Origin: Acetobacteraceae bacterium
GTDB lineage: Bacteria > Pseudomonadota > Alphaproteobacteria > Acetobacterales > Acetobacteraceae
DNA: 64,000 bases
NCBI GenBank assembly: GCA_947455205.1
Contig: CANGNF010000010.1
Location: 1 to 64,000 of the forward strand
Direction of reading: 5' to 3'
Program-made: the position numbers and the translations under genes
Part shown: positions 7,931 to 16,644 of the stretch, piece after piece
Position numbering within the stretch: position 1 is the first letter of the stretch
Layout: each line of letters begins with the position of its first letter
Notes under the pieces: generated by a model
The model's input: the letters and a program-made list of their open reading frames with translations, nothing else
Database searches by the model: none
Told to the model about the DNA's origin: nothing

Positions 7931-8770
7931 ATGAGCAACCTGGTCTCCACCGAATGGCTGGCCGCCAACCTGGGCAAGCCGGACCTTCTGGTGTTCGACA
8001 CCACGAAATACCTGCCGAACGAGCCCTTCGACGGCAAGGCGAAGTTCGCCGAGGCGCATATCCCCGGCGCCCGCTTCTTCGATATCGACGAAGTGGCCGA
8101 TGTGGAGAACCCGCTGCCGCACATGATCCCGACCGCGGCGCGGTTCGAGAAGCTGATGGCAGCGATGGGCGTCAGCAACAACACGCGCTGCGTTTTCTAC
8201 GACCAGAAGGGCCTGCAGAGCAGCGCCCGCGGCTGGTGGCTGATGCGGCTGTTCGGCCATGACAAGGCCAGCGTGCTGGATGGCGGGCTGCCGAAGTGGC
8301 TGAAGGAAGGCCGCGCCTCCGAGGCCGGCACGCCGCCGGCGCCGAAGCCCGCGACCTTCGTGGCGGATTTTCGCAGCGAACGGGTGAAGGGCATCGGCGA
8401 CGTCAAGGCCATCGTGGCCGGCGGCACCGCCCTGGTGCTGGACGCCCGCGCCAAGGGGCGCTTCGACGGCGTAGCGCCGGAACCGCGCCCCGGCCTGCCC
8501 AGCGGCCACATGCCCGGCGCCGAGAACGTGCCGTTCAACGAGCTGTTCAACCCCGATGGCACGATGAAGGAGCCGGCCGTGCTGCGCGCCCGGTTCAGCC
8601 GCGCCCGCGTGACGCCGGACAAGCCGGTGGTGACCAGCTGCGGCACCGGCGTCACCGCCTGCATCCTCACCCTCGGCCTGGTCCAGGCCGGCTTCCCCGA
8701 GGCCGCCGTGTATGACGGCAGCTGGACCGAATGGGCGTCCCGCCCTGAAACGCAGAAAGTGAACAGCTGA
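7931..8770 (+). CDS. sseA: 3-mercaptopyruvate sulfurtransferase-like (two rhodanese domains)
   Basis: A 279-residue tandem-rhodanese protein. The catalytic Cys237 is in CGTGVTA, the loop typical of mercaptopyruvate sulfurtransferases rather than thiosulfate sulfurtransferases. The inactive N-terminal rhodanese repeat (HIPGARFFDID...) and the C-terminal repeat (HMPGAENVPFNELF) are both complete. It transfers sulfane sulfur from 3-mercaptopyruvate to thiol acceptors or cyanide. Its position before metC suggests a role in cysteine/methionine sulfur metabolism. Confidence 0.88.
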   Translation: MSNLVSTEWLAANLGKPDLLVFDTTKYLPNEPFDGKAKFAEAHIPGARFFDIDEVADVENPLPHMIPTAARFEKLMAAMGVSNNTRCVFYDQKGLQSSARGWWLMRLFGHDKASVLDGGLPKWLKEGRASEAGTPPAPKPATFVADFRSERVKGIGDVKAIVAGGTALVLDARAKGRFDGVAPEPRPGLPSGHMPGAENVPFNELFNPDGTMKEPAVLRARFSRARVTPDKPVVTSCGTGVTACILTLGLVQAGFPEAAVYDGSWTEWASRPETQKVNS

Positions 8771-8771
8771 C

Positions 8772-9962
8772 ATGGCCGACCCGAAGGACCCCAATCACAG
8801 CTTCTCCACCCGCATGAGCCATGCGGGGCGGGCCGGCACGCATGTGCATGGCTTCGTCAACCCAGGTGTTCATCGCGGCAGCACCGTGCTGTTCCCCAAC
8901 AGCCAGGCGCGCAAGGACGGCGCCAAGCACCGGTTTGAGCAGTACCAGACCTACGGCACCCAGGGCGGCCCGACGCACTACGCGTTCGAGGACGTGATCG
9001 CCGAGATCGAGGGCGGCACCCGCGCGCTGATCGTCGGCACCGGCCTGGCCGCGGTGGCGGTGCCGCTGCTGGCCTACCTGAAGGCCGGCGACCACTGCCT
9101 GATGCTGGACAGCTGCTACGGCCCGGCCCGCAACGTGTGCGAGGGGCTGCTGAAGCAGTGGGGCGTCGAGACCACCTACTACGACCCCTGCATCTCCCCG
9201 GCCGAGCTGGCCAAGATGTTCAAGCCCAACACCAAGGTGCTGTACACCGAGAGCCCAGGTTCCCACACCTTCGAGGTACAGGACATCCCGGCCCTGGCCG
9301 AGGTGGCGCACGCCAAGGGCGCCAAGGTGCTGATGGACAACACCTGGGGCATCCACCACTTCATGCCCTTCACCAAGGGCGTGGATGTCTCCATCCAGGC
9401 GCTGACCAAGTACGTGGGCGGCCACAGCGACATCCTGCTGGGCAGCGTGGTGGTGAACTCCGAGGAAGACTGGCAGACGGTGCGGACCACCGGCTCGCTG
9501 CTCGGCCAGTTCGCCAGCCCGGATGACGTGTGGCTGGCGCTGCGCGGCGTGCGGACCATGCCGGTGCGGCTGAAGCAGCAGATGGCCAGCGGCATCGAGG
9601 TGGCGACCTGGCTGGAGCAGCAGCCGCAGGTGAAGCAGGTGCTGCACCCGGCGCTGCCGAGCCACCCGCAGCACGCGCTGTGGAAGCGCGACTTCACCGG
9701 CGCCTGCAGCCTGTTCGGCGTGGTGTTCCAGCCGAAGTACAGCGTGGAGGATGTGATGCGCTTCATCGACAACCTCCAGCTCTTCGGCATCGGCGCCAGC
9801 TGGGGCGGCTATGAGAGCCTATGCATCCTCACCACCGGCAACGTGACACGCACGGCCGGCACCGGCGACTTCGGCGGCAATGTGGCCCGCGTGCATATCG
9901 GCCTGGAAGACCCGAAGGACCTGATGGCCGACCTGGCGCAGTCCCTGGCCAAGCTGGGCTGA
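8772..9962 (+). CDS. metC: Cystathionine beta-lyase (PLP-dependent)
   Basis: A 396-residue Cys/Met-metabolism PLP enzyme. The Schiff-base lysine is Lys213 in QALTKYVGGHSD. The PLP-binding MLDSCYGPARN and VLMDNTWG segments and the C-terminal SWGGYESL are typical of MetC-type beta-lyases, which cleave cystathionine to homocysteine, pyruvate and ammonia. It starts one base after the sulfurtransferase stop. A cysteine-desulfhydrase side activity is possible; the family assignment is firm. Confidence 0.9.
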   Translation: MADPKDPNHSFSTRMSHAGRAGTHVHGFVNPGVHRGSTVLFPNSQARKDGAKHRFEQYQTYGTQGGPTHYAFEDVIAEIEGGTRALIVGTGLAAVAVPLLAYLKAGDHCLMLDSCYGPARNVCEGLLKQWGVETTYYDPCISPAELAKMFKPNTKVLYTESPGSHTFEVQDIPALAEVAHAKGAKVLMDNTWGIHHFMPFTKGVDVSIQALTKYVGGHSDILLGSVVVNSEEDWQTVRTTGSLLGQFASPDDVWLALRGVRTMPVRLKQQMASGIEVATWLEQQPQVKQVLHPALPSHPQHALWKRDFTGACSLFGVVFQPKYSVEDVMRFIDNLQLFGIGASWGGYESLCILTTGNVTRTAGTGDFGGNVARVHIGLEDPKDLMADLAQSLAKLG

Positions 9963-9983
9963 GCCAGCGCGGCCGGGGCTACC

Positions 9984-10262
9984 ATGCTGGCGGCGGCGGT
10001 CATGTTCGGGCTGGTGGTGGTGCTGGCTCTGGTCAGTGGCCCCCGCCAGTCCTGGAATGGCGGCTCGGTCGGCTGGGTGCCCTTCGCCATCCTGTTCGAC
10101 GTGGCCGGCGTGGTGATGGTGATCATCGACCGGCTGAAGGGCCCGCCGCCGGAGCGGCCGCCGCCGACCGAGGGGCAGCGCTTCGCCGGCGATGTCTGGA
10201 CCGCCTGCGCGATTTTCGCCGTGTTGCTGCTGATTGGGTTGAAGGCGTGCAGCGGTAGCTGA
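9984..10262 (+). CDS. Small two-helix membrane protein
   Basis: A 92-residue protein with hydrophobic helices at about 1-18, 33-48 and 72-86, and a charged proline-rich loop (RLKGPPPERPPPTEGQRF) between them. It starts 21 bp after metC and may be cotranscribed. I do not recognise the family. Confidence 0.55.
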   Translation: MLAAAVMFGLVVVLALVSGPRQSWNGGSVGWVPFAILFDVAGVVMVIIDRLKGPPPERPPPTEGQRFAGDVWTACAIFAVLLLIGLKACSGS

Positions 10263-10358
10263 GGCTTACCTCGGCCACGCCGGCTTGCACCGGATGGACC
10301 ACTGCGGCGGCTGCATTTGGTGGGGCGCCCGTGCGGAACGCGCCGCCGTGGCGCCTAC

Positions 10359-10446
10359 GTCGGCAACGCCGCTCCGGCAGCTACGCCGGACGCCCGGCTC
10401 CGGCCGTCAGGCCGGATGCCCGGCTCCGGTCGCTACGCCGGATGCC
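10359..10446. repeat. 26-bp tandem repeat, about 3.4 copies
   Basis: Units begin at 10359, 10385, 10411 and 10437. The best pair share GCCGGAYGCCCGGCTCCGG; the first copy is diverged and the last partial. The array fills most of the gap after the 92-aa gene and runs into the last codons of the convergent hydrolase (stop at 10433), so its right end encodes the ...GHPA tail. There are no spacers, so it is not a CRISPR. Confidence 0.6.
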
Positions 10447-11287
10447 CTGCCAGCCATTCCAGCAGCAGCCGGGCGCTCGTCTCCGGCTGCTGGTCCGGCG
10501 CGTAGTGGCCGACGCCGTCCAGTTCCACGAAGCGGTAGTCGGCGGCGATGAAGTCGGCGGTGCCCTCGGCGGCCATGCGGCCCACCGTGTCGTCGGCATT
10601 GCCCCAGATGAACATGGTCGGCACCTGGGTCGGCCCGATCGGCCGGTGCACCACGCCACGGGCGCGGTACCAGGCCAGCGCCGCCGCCATGGCCTGCGGG
10701 TTGCCGATGACGGACAGGTGCTTCTCGGTCTGCGCGGGCGGAATGCCCTGCGCCGCATGCCGCACCCGCAGCCACTTCGCGTCCTCGGCCAGCACCGTCT
10801 CCACCGCATCGGGCTTCAGGAAGGCCTGATGATGGCGGGAGCGACCGGCTTGGCCGGGGTCTTCCTTCAGCGCGCGGGCGAAGGCCAGCGGATGCGGCCG
10901 GCTGAACATGGTCAGCGAGGCCAGTCGTTCCGGCCATTGGCTGGCGATGTCCCAGGACAGGCTGCCGCCCCAGTCATGCCCAACCAGGTGGAAGCGCCGG
11001 CCGGGCGAGAGGCGCGCCGCCAGCGCCATGGCATCGCCGATCAGCAGGTCGATGTCGTAGTTGGCGAAGACCATCGGGTCCGGCCGCGCACCGGCGGAAT
11101 AGCCACGCTGGCTGGGCGCCACGGCCAGGTAGCCGGCCGCCGCCAGCGCCGGCAGCTGCGCGTCGAACAGATGGCGGGAGACGGCGAAGCCATGCAGCAG
11201 CAGCACCAGCGGCGCCGCGGGGTCGCCGGCCACCGAGACATCGAAGACCATCCCGGGCGACAACTCTATTCGCTGCGTTTCGACCAT
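10433..11287 (-). CDS. Epoxide hydrolase-like alpha/beta hydrolase
   Basis: A 284-residue alpha/beta hydrolase. HGF at residues 32-34 gives the oxyanion hole, and the nucleophile elbow GHDWGG has Asp105. Asp as nucleophile is the signature of epoxide hydrolases and haloalkane dehalogenases rather than esterases. A cap domain (SRPHPLAFARAL...) and the catalytic His in DGVGHY are present. GAGGTCG lies 5 bp before the ATG. It is divergent from a small gene and its 3' end overlaps the tandem repeat. Confidence 0.8.
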   Translation of the reverse strand: MVETQRIELSPGMVFDVSVAGDPAAPLVLLLHGFAVSRHLFDAQLPALAAAGYLAVAPSQRGYSAGARPDPMVFANYDIDLLIGDAMALAARLSPGRRFHLVGHDWGGSLSWDIASQWPERLASLTMFSRPHPLAFARALKEDPGQAGRSRHHQAFLKPDAVETVLAEDAKWLRVRHAAQGIPPAQTEKHLSVIGNPQAMAAALAWYRARGVVHRPIGPTQVPTMFIWGNADDTVGRMAAEGTADFIAADYRFVELDGVGHYAPDQQPETSARLLLEWLAGHPA

Positions 11288-11420
11288 CGTGCGACCTCAT
11301 TTCCTGCCCAGGCTGCCAGCCAAGCACCAGGGCGAGGTCGGCTCAATGGCTTCGTCATGAAGGTTTATATTGCATCGCAGCATGAGCCGGTCTCAGATGG
11401 TGGCTGAACAGGAGCGTCCG

Positions 11421-11666
11421 ATGGGTCATTTGGTGGTCACGCAGGTCAGGGAATACCGCCTGCACCGCATGGAGGTGGTGGACCTCGGCAAGGCCGGCTT
11501 CACCGTCACCATCGTACCCCCGGCCAATCGCGGCGGCGTGCCGCGCGAGGTGACGCGCGACAGCACCGTGGTGACGCTGGCCGATGCGCTGAACCGCGCC
11601 AAGGCCGAGATCGACGCCGTGATGGGGCCGAAGCCCGCCTTCAAGCCGCGCGCCTTCCAGCGCTGA
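11421..11666 (+). CDS. Small conserved-type hypothetical protein
   Basis: An 81-residue soluble protein beginning MGHLVVTQVREYRLHRMEVV with mixed beta strands and a final amphipathic helix. The ATG follows GGAGCG by five bases, and a TATATT at 11366-11371 could be its -10 element. I do not recognise the family. Codon bias supports a real gene. Confidence 0.55.
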   Translation: MGHLVVTQVREYRLHRMEVVDLGKAGFTVTIVPPANRGGVPREVTRDSTVVTLADALNRAKAEIDAVMGPKPAFKPRAFQR

Positions 11667-11672
11667 ACGGCG

Positions 11673-11690
11673 CCGGCGCGGATGCGCCGG
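11673..11690 (+). terminator. Short hairpin after the 81-aa gene
   Basis: CCGGCGC pairs perfectly with GCGCCGG around a GGAT loop, 6 bp after the stop. There is no T tract, so termination is only suggested. Confidence 0.3.
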
Positions 11691-11773
11691 ACGCAGGGCT
11701 GCCCCGGCATTCCACGCCATCGCCCCGGCCGCCGTTGCCGCTAGGCTGGTGGGTAATCATCCGGGGAATGTCC

Positions 11774-13006
11774 ATGCAGCGGCTCGCCGCCCTCAGGCCC
11801 AGCCTGCCGATCCTGATCGGCGCGGCGGTCATGCTCAGCATTGCCATGGGGCTGCGCCAGAGCCTCGGCCTGTTCATGCAGCCCGCGGTCAAGGACCTGG
11901 GCATCCGGGTCAGCGACTTCACCCTGGCCATTGCCATCCAGAACCTGGCCTGGGGCTTCCTGCAGCCCTTCGCCGGCGCCATCGCGGCGCGGCGCGGCTT
12001 TGCCCCCGTGCTGATGGCCGGCGTGCTGCTTTTCGTCGCCGGCCTTGTTGTCATGGCGATGGCGCAGGGCAGCTTCGGCATCATCATCGGCGCCGGCGTG
12101 CTGGTCGGCCTGGCGCTGGCCTGCTGCGCCTCGGCCATGGCCATGGCGGTGGCCTCCCGCTCGGCCCCGGTGGCGTTGCGCTCCACGGTGCTGGGGCTGG
12201 TTTCCGCCTTCGGCTCGCTCGGCGCCATGTTCTCGGCCCCCATCGGCCAGGCGCTCTCGGCCGGGTATGGCTGGCGGGCCGGCGTCATCGGCTTCGTCGT
12301 CATCGCCCTGGCGATGATCCCGGCGGCCTGGTTCGCCGGCAAGGTGGACAAGGTGCCGCTGCCGCCGGTACCGCGTGGCGAGGTTGAAGCCGCCTCCGCC
12401 ATGGCGGTGACGAAGCAGGCGCTGGCGCACTGGCCCTTCATGGTCATGACCTGCGCCTACTTCATCTGCGGGTTGCAGCTGATGTTCCTCAGCACCCACC
12501 TGCCCAGCTACCTCGACCTCTGCGGCATGGACCCGATGCTGTCGGCCCAGGCGCTCGGCGTCATCGGCGGGTTCAACGTGCTGGGCAGCCTGTTCTTCGG
12601 CTGGGCCGGCGGGCGCTGGAACAAGGCGGGGCTGCTGGGCGGGCTGTACCTGGCGCGCTCCGTGGCGCTGGCCTGGTACTTCCTGACCCCGCCGACGCCG
12701 GAGGCCACGCTGGTCTTCGCGGCCATCATGGGCTTCCTCTGGCTGGGCGTGGCGCCGCTGATCGCCGGGCTGACCGCCGAGATGTTCGGCCTGCGCTGGC
12801 AGGCCATGGTGCAGGGGCTGGCCTTCACCAGCCACCAGGTCGGCAGCTTCCTGGGGGCCTATGGCGCGGGCGTGCTGTTCGACGCCAACGGCAATTACGA
12901 CCTGGTCTGGCGCATCGGCGTCGGCATCGGGCTGCTGGCGGGCACGGTGCAGCTGCTGGCCACCCTGCCCCGCTGGCCCACCGCGCCGCTGCGGGCCGCG
13001 GCGTGA
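11774..13006 (+). CDS. MFS transporter
   Basis: A 410-residue major-facilitator protein with about twelve hydrophobic helices. The N-terminal GLRQSLGLFMQP and the IAARRGFAPVLMAG equivalent of motif A resemble the oxalate/formate and monocarboxylate-type MFS groups. The C-terminal half contains STHLPSYL and FGLRWQAMVQGL. The substrate is not predictable. GGGGA at 11763-11767 lies 6 bp before this ATG; the ATG at 11768 abuts it and is less likely. Confidence 0.85.
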   Translation: MQRLAALRPSLPILIGAAVMLSIAMGLRQSLGLFMQPAVKDLGIRVSDFTLAIAIQNLAWGFLQPFAGAIAARRGFAPVLMAGVLLFVAGLVVMAMAQGSFGIIIGAGVLVGLALACCASAMAMAVASRSAPVALRSTVLGLVSAFGSLGAMFSAPIGQALSAGYGWRAGVIGFVVIALAMIPAAWFAGKVDKVPLPPVPRGEVEAASAMAVTKQALAHWPFMVMTCAYFICGLQLMFLSTHLPSYLDLCGMDPMLSAQALGVIGGFNVLGSLFFGWAGGRWNKAGLLGGLYLARSVALAWYFLTPPTPEATLVFAAIMGFLWLGVAPLIAGLTAEMFGLRWQAMVQGLAFTSHQVGSFLGAYGAGVLFDANGNYDLVWRIGVGIGLLAGTVQLLATLPRWPTAPLRAAA

Positions 13007-13077
13007 TTGCTTGATTTTCGTATACGTTCTTGCCACGCTCCGCCTTGGCGCATGACGCCCAAGCGGAGGAACCGGCC

Positions 13078-13410
13078 ATGGACCTCAACAGCCTTGTCGG
13101 GTTGAGCTTCACGCTCGACCTTGCCGGCTTGCTCACCCCCTCGCCGCCTGGGCCCAGCCTGACCGCCGCCGGCACCGCCAGCGCGGGCATGGACGGCCAG
13201 CCTGGCGCGAACGGCCAGGATGGCAGCGTCGTGGCCCAGCAGGTGGAGGCCACCGCCAGCGGTCAGCCCGGCGGCAATGGGCAGGACGGCATCGCCTTCA
13301 CCCTGGTCGAAACAGCCAGCGCGGACCCGCCGGCCACCGATACGACGGACTGGAACGCCCTGGCCGCCGAGGTCGAGGCCCGCCACGCCGAAACCGGGCT
13401 GTGGTGGTAG
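13078..13410 (+). CDS. Small collagen-like protein with C-terminal DWNALAA motif
   Basis: A 110-residue protein of unknown function. Two tandem repeats of about 20-22 residues begin GQPGANGQDG (40) and GQPGGNGQDG (62) and are each followed by a strand-like VEATAS/VETAS segment. The last 20 residues, DWNALAAEVEARHAETGLWW (91-110), match residues 7-26 of the GH16 protein at 24939-26903 at 11 of 20 positions. There is no clear signal peptide. GGAGGAACC precedes the ATG, and an AT-rich stretch with the palindrome CGTATACG (13019-13026) lies upstream. It is probably secreted or surface-associated, but that is inference. Confidence 0.6.
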   Translation: MDLNSLVGLSFTLDLAGLLTPSPPGPSLTAAGTASAGMDGQPGANGQDGSVVAQQVEATASGQPGGNGQDGIAFTLVETASADPPATDTTDWNALAAEVEARHAETGLWW

Positions 13411-13444
13411 CCGGGGGCTGCCCTTTGCCTGCGCGGCCAGTTGA

Positions 13445-13469
13445 CGCCGCCGGCGGTCCGCCGGCGGCG
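13445..13469. terminator. Perfect GC hairpin between convergent genes
   Basis: CGCCGCCGGCGG and its exact reverse complement flank a single T. The dyad sits between the stops of the 110-aa protein (13410) and the dipeptidase (13478) and could act for both strands. Confidence 0.5.
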
Positions 13470-13477
13470 ATAAGCCT

Positions 13478-14806
13478 CTAGCGGCAGGCGGCCGCCGCCT
13501 CCGCGCCGCCGCCGGGCAGGCGCCGGGCCAACAGGCGGCAGGCGTTGCCGCCGGCGGCCCGGCGCAGCTGCGCCTCGGTCATGCCGCCGCGGACCATGGC
13601 CCAGGTCAGCGCCGGCAGGCCGGCGGCATCGATCGGGGTTTCCACCGCGCCGTCGAAGTCGCTGCCCAGTGCCAGGTGGGCATGCGGGTCCAGCCGCGGA
13701 TGCGCGGCGCGGAAGGCCGGCTGCATCAGCGCGCGGGCGACATGGCGCATGACGCGGGTGATATCCTCGATGCCGTTCGGCCCCACCGCCTCCGGCCAGA
13801 AGCCGACGCCGACCAGCCCGCCCTTGGCGGCAACGGCGCGGATCTCCTCGTCGCTGAGGTTGCGGAGCTTGTAGCAGGTGCCGGTGCAGCCCTCCTGCAC
13901 CCCGGTGTGGGAGACCACCACGGGCTCGCGCAGCAGCGCCACCGCCTCCCGCAGCGTGGCGGAGGAGGCATGCGCCAGGTCGATCACCATGCCCAGGCGC
14001 TCGGCCTCCAGCAGGGCCCAGCGGCCCTGCGGGGTCAGGCCCCGGCCGGAACAGCCCTCGCTGGCGCCGCCCAGCGCGTTGTCGAAGCGGTGGGTCGGCG
14101 CGAAGACCCGGACGCCGAGGTCGAACAGGTCGCGCACCTGCGCCCGGGTGGTAGCCTCGTCGGCATTGTCCAGGCCGACCCAATGGGCGCCCTCCACCCC
14201 CAGCAGGGCGCCGATCACCTGTTCCCCCGCGGCGCGGCGGGCCAGCAGGCGGGCCAGGTCGGCGGCGCTTCGCAGGACCATCAGTTGCGGCCCGGCATGG
14301 CCCGGCGCGCGGCTGCGGCGCTCGGCGTCCAGCAGCTTGCCGGCCTGGTCGAAGGCGCGGGCGCGCAGGTCGAACCAGGCGCGCGGCGGCCGGCTTTCCA
14401 TCACCGTCAGCAGCCCCGCCAGGTTGCGGCTGGTGGCATAGATGCAGTGGTCGATCGCCGGGTCGGGGTCCGGCGTCTCGCGCGGGGTATCCGTGACCAG
14501 GGTGAACACCTGCAGCCCCATGCCGCCCTGCTGCATGCGCGGCAGGTCCATGTGGCCGCGGTCGGTCCGCTCCAGCAGGTCGCGGTCCCACAGCAGCGTG
14601 TCGGCGTGCAGGTCGGCGATGAACAGGCTGCGATGCAGCGCCAGGTGCGCCGGCGGCACCGCCGCCAGCAGCGCCGGCTGCTGGCCGCTGGTGCTGTTCT
14701 GCCCCGGCTCGATCACGTAGTCCGTCACCAGGCCGCAGCCGGCCACGGCCAGCGCCAGCACGGCCACCCGCAGGCGGCGCAACGGACGGAACAGGCGCAA
14801 GGGCAT
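13478..14806 (-). CDS. Lipoprotein membrane dipeptidase (M19, renal dipeptidase family)
   Basis: A 442-residue zinc dipeptidase with a lipoprotein signal ending in the lipobox AVAGC (Cys24). Metal-site residues are visible: His67 and Asp69 in DLHADT, Glu in LLGVEGAHW, His in VVSHTG, and Asp in GSDFDGA. The family hydrolyses dipeptides, including D-amino-acid-containing ones, and is anchored facing the periplasm. It is divergent from DppB/DppC permease genes across 102 bp, which suggests coupled hydrolysis and uptake of peptides. Confidence 0.88.
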   Translation of the reverse strand: MPLRLFRPLRRLRVAVLALAVAGCGLVTDYVIEPGQNSTSGQQPALLAAVPPAHLALHRSLFIADLHADTLLWDRDLLERTDRGHMDLPRMQQGGMGLQVFTLVTDTPRETPDPDPAIDHCIYATSRNLAGLLTVMESRPPRAWFDLRARAFDQAGKLLDAERRSRAPGHAGPQLMVLRSAADLARLLARRAAGEQVIGALLGVEGAHWVGLDNADEATTRAQVRDLFDLGVRVFAPTHRFDNALGGASEGCSGRGLTPQGRWALLEAERLGMVIDLAHASSATLREAVALLREPVVVSHTGVQEGCTGTCYKLRNLSDEEIRAVAAKGGLVGVGFWPEAVGPNGIEDITRVMRHVARALMQPAFRAAHPRLDPHAHLALGSDFDGAVETPIDAAGLPALTWAMVRGGMTEAQLRRAAGGNACRLLARRLPGGGAEAAAACR

Positions 14807-14908
14807 GCGGGGAATCCCTGGGTTATCCAGCGAAACGTCGCACGCCCGTGGGCCGAAGGGAACGGCAACGGCCTTGCGCTGGCCGGGCCGCGCCCGCAGG
14901 TTCGCCTT

Positions 14909-15826
14909 ATGCCGCGCCTGATCGCCCTTCGCCTGCTGCAGATGCTGGTCACGCTGGTGCTGCTTTCGGCGGTGATCTGGCTGCTGATCGGGCTGATGCC
15001 GGGCGACCCTGCCGACCTGGCCATTGCCGCCGACCCCCGCCTGGGGCCGGAGGACGCCGCCCGGCTGCGCGCGCTGCACGGCCTGGACCGCCCCCTGAGC
15101 GAGCGCTACCTGGCCTGGGCCGCCGCCGTGCTGCGGGGGGAGTTCGGCTATTCCCGGCTGTTCTCGCAGCCCGTCACCGCGCTGCTGTGGCCGGCGCTGT
15201 GGTCTTCCCTGGCGCTGCTGGGGCTGGCGCTGGGCCTGTCGGCCGGTATCGGCATCGGGCTGGGCGTGCTGGCGGCGGCGCGGCCGCGCTTCGCTCCGGC
15301 GGTGGATGCGCTGGCGGTGCTGGCGCAATCCACGCCCAGCTTCTGGCTGGGGATGCTGCTGATCATCCTGTTCGCGGTGACGCTGGGCTGGCTGCCGGCC
15401 GGCGGCGCGGAGAGTTGGGCCAGCCTGGTGCTGCCGGTGGCCACCCTGACCGTGGTGAACCTGGCCGCCTATGCCCGCCATGCCGCCAGCGCCATGACCG
15501 AGGTGCTGGCCCTGCCCTATGTGACCACGGCGCGTGCCAAGGGGCTTTCGGCGGCCACCGTGCTGTGGCGCCACGCCTTCCCCAATGCCGCCCTGCCGCT
15601 GCTGACCGTGGCGGCGCTGGATGCCGGCAGCCTGGTCTCCGGCGCGCTGGTGACCGAGACGATCTTCGCCCGCCCCGGCATGGGCAAGTTGATCTACGAC
15701 GCCATCATGGGCAACGACTACAACCTGGCCCTGCTGGCGCTGCTGCTGGCCGCCGCCGTGACCATGCTGGCGACGCTGGCGGCCGACTTGGCGCAGCGCT
15801 GGCTGGACCCGAGGCTTGCGGCATGA
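14909..15826 (+). CDS. dppB: Peptide/nickel-type ABC permease, DppB family
   Basis: A 305-residue inner-membrane permease. It has the N-terminal IALRLLQMLVTLVLLS helix, the GDPADLAIA loop, and the cytoplasmic coupling motif YVTTARAKGLSAATVLWRHAF. FARPGMGKLIYDAIMGND near the C-terminus is diagnostic of DppB/OppB. It pairs with DppC, whose ATG overlaps its stop (ATGA). No ATPase or binding-protein gene is adjacent, so these must come from elsewhere in the genome. The divergent lipoprotein dipeptidase points to peptides as substrate. Confidence 0.88.
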   Translation: MPRLIALRLLQMLVTLVLLSAVIWLLIGLMPGDPADLAIAADPRLGPEDAARLRALHGLDRPLSERYLAWAAAVLRGEFGYSRLFSQPVTALLWPALWSSLALLGLALGLSAGIGIGLGVLAAARPRFAPAVDALAVLAQSTPSFWLGMLLIILFAVTLGWLPAGGAESWASLVLPVATLTVVNLAAYARHAASAMTEVLALPYVTTARAKGLSAATVLWRHAFPNAALPLLTVAALDAGSLVSGALVTETIFARPGMGKLIYDAIMGNDYNLALLALLLAAAVTMLATLAADLAQRWLDPRLAA

Positions 15827-16644
15827 GGCTGTGGCTTGGCCTGGCCCTGCTGGCGCTGCCGGCGGTTGGCGCTGTGTGCGCCCCGCTGGTGGCCGCGCTG
15901 CTGGGGCATGACGCTGACATGCCGGACCTGTTCAACCGCTTCGCCCCGCCCAGCGCCGCACACCCGCTGGGCACCGACGACCTGGGGCGGGACATGCTGC
16001 TGCGGCTGCTGCAGGGCGCCCGCGTTTCCCTGGTGGTGGGGCTGGCGGTGGCGCTGGCCGCCACGGGGCTGGGCACCGCGCTGGGGTTGCTGGCGGCTTG
16101 GCGCGGCGGCTGGGTGGATGCGGTGCTGATGCGGCTGGCGGATGGGCTGCTTTCCCTGCCCGCGCTGCCGCTGCTGGTGGTGCTGGCGGCGGTGGACCCG
16201 GCCCGGCTGGGCCTGCCGCGCGGCGAGGCCCGCACCGATATCCTGCGGATTACCGTGATCCTGACGCTGTTCGGCTGGGTCGGCGTGGCCCGGCTGGCGC
16301 GGGCGGCGGCGCTTTCCGAACTGGCCAAGGATTACGTGGCCGCGGCCCGGGTCTGCGGCGCCAGCGAGGTACGGGTGATGTGGCGGCACATCCTGCCCAA
16401 CATCAGCGGCCCGATCGTGGTGGCGGCGACGCTGGCGGTGGCCGGCGCGATCCTGTCCGAATCGACGCTGAGCTTCCTCGGCCTGGGCATTGCCCCGCCG
16501 GCCGCCAGCTGGGGCAACATGCTGTCCAACGCGCAGGAGCTGGTATTCAGCGCCCCGCTCGGCGCGGTGTGGCCGGGGCTGGCGATATTGCTGACCGTGG
16601 CGGGCTGTTCACTGCTGGCCGATGGGCTGCGCCGCCGGGGCTGA
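15823..16644 (+). CDS. dppC: Peptide/nickel-type ABC permease, DppC family
   Basis: A 273-residue partner permease. HPLGTDDLGRDMLLRLLQGARVSL near residue 45 and the coupling loop DYVAAARVCGASEVRVMWRHILPN are family signatures, as is the late SFLGLGIAPPAASWGNML. It overlaps DppB by 4 bp. Its 3' end overlaps the convergent zur gene by 36 bp, so the last DppC residues and the Zur C-terminus are encoded on opposite strands of the same DNA. Confidence 0.88.
   Translation: MRLWLGLALLALPAVGAVCAPLVAALLGHDADMPDLFNRFAPPSAAHPLGTDDLGRDMLLRLLQGARVSLVVGLAVALAATGLGTALGLLAAWRGGWVDAVLMRLADGLLSLPALPLLVVLAAVDPARLGLPRGEARTDILRITVILTLFGWVGVARLARAAALSELAKDYVAAARVCGASEVRVMWRHILPNISGPIVVAATLAVAGAILSESTLSFLGLGIAPPAASWGNMLSNAQELVFSAPLGAVWPGLAILLTVAGCSLLADGLRRRG

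Noticed and set aside
10359-10446. Possible CRISPR array
   Set aside because: The 26-bp units are directly adjacent with no spacers, and no cas genes are present.
10285-10551. Small plus-strand frames between the 92-aa gene and the hydrolase
   Set aside because: They read the 26-bp repeats and antisense hydrolase sequence, with no ribosome site or recognisable domain.
13676-15826. 716-residue form of DppB
   Set aside because: The N-terminal part is antisense to the dipeptidase. The permease starts at 14909.
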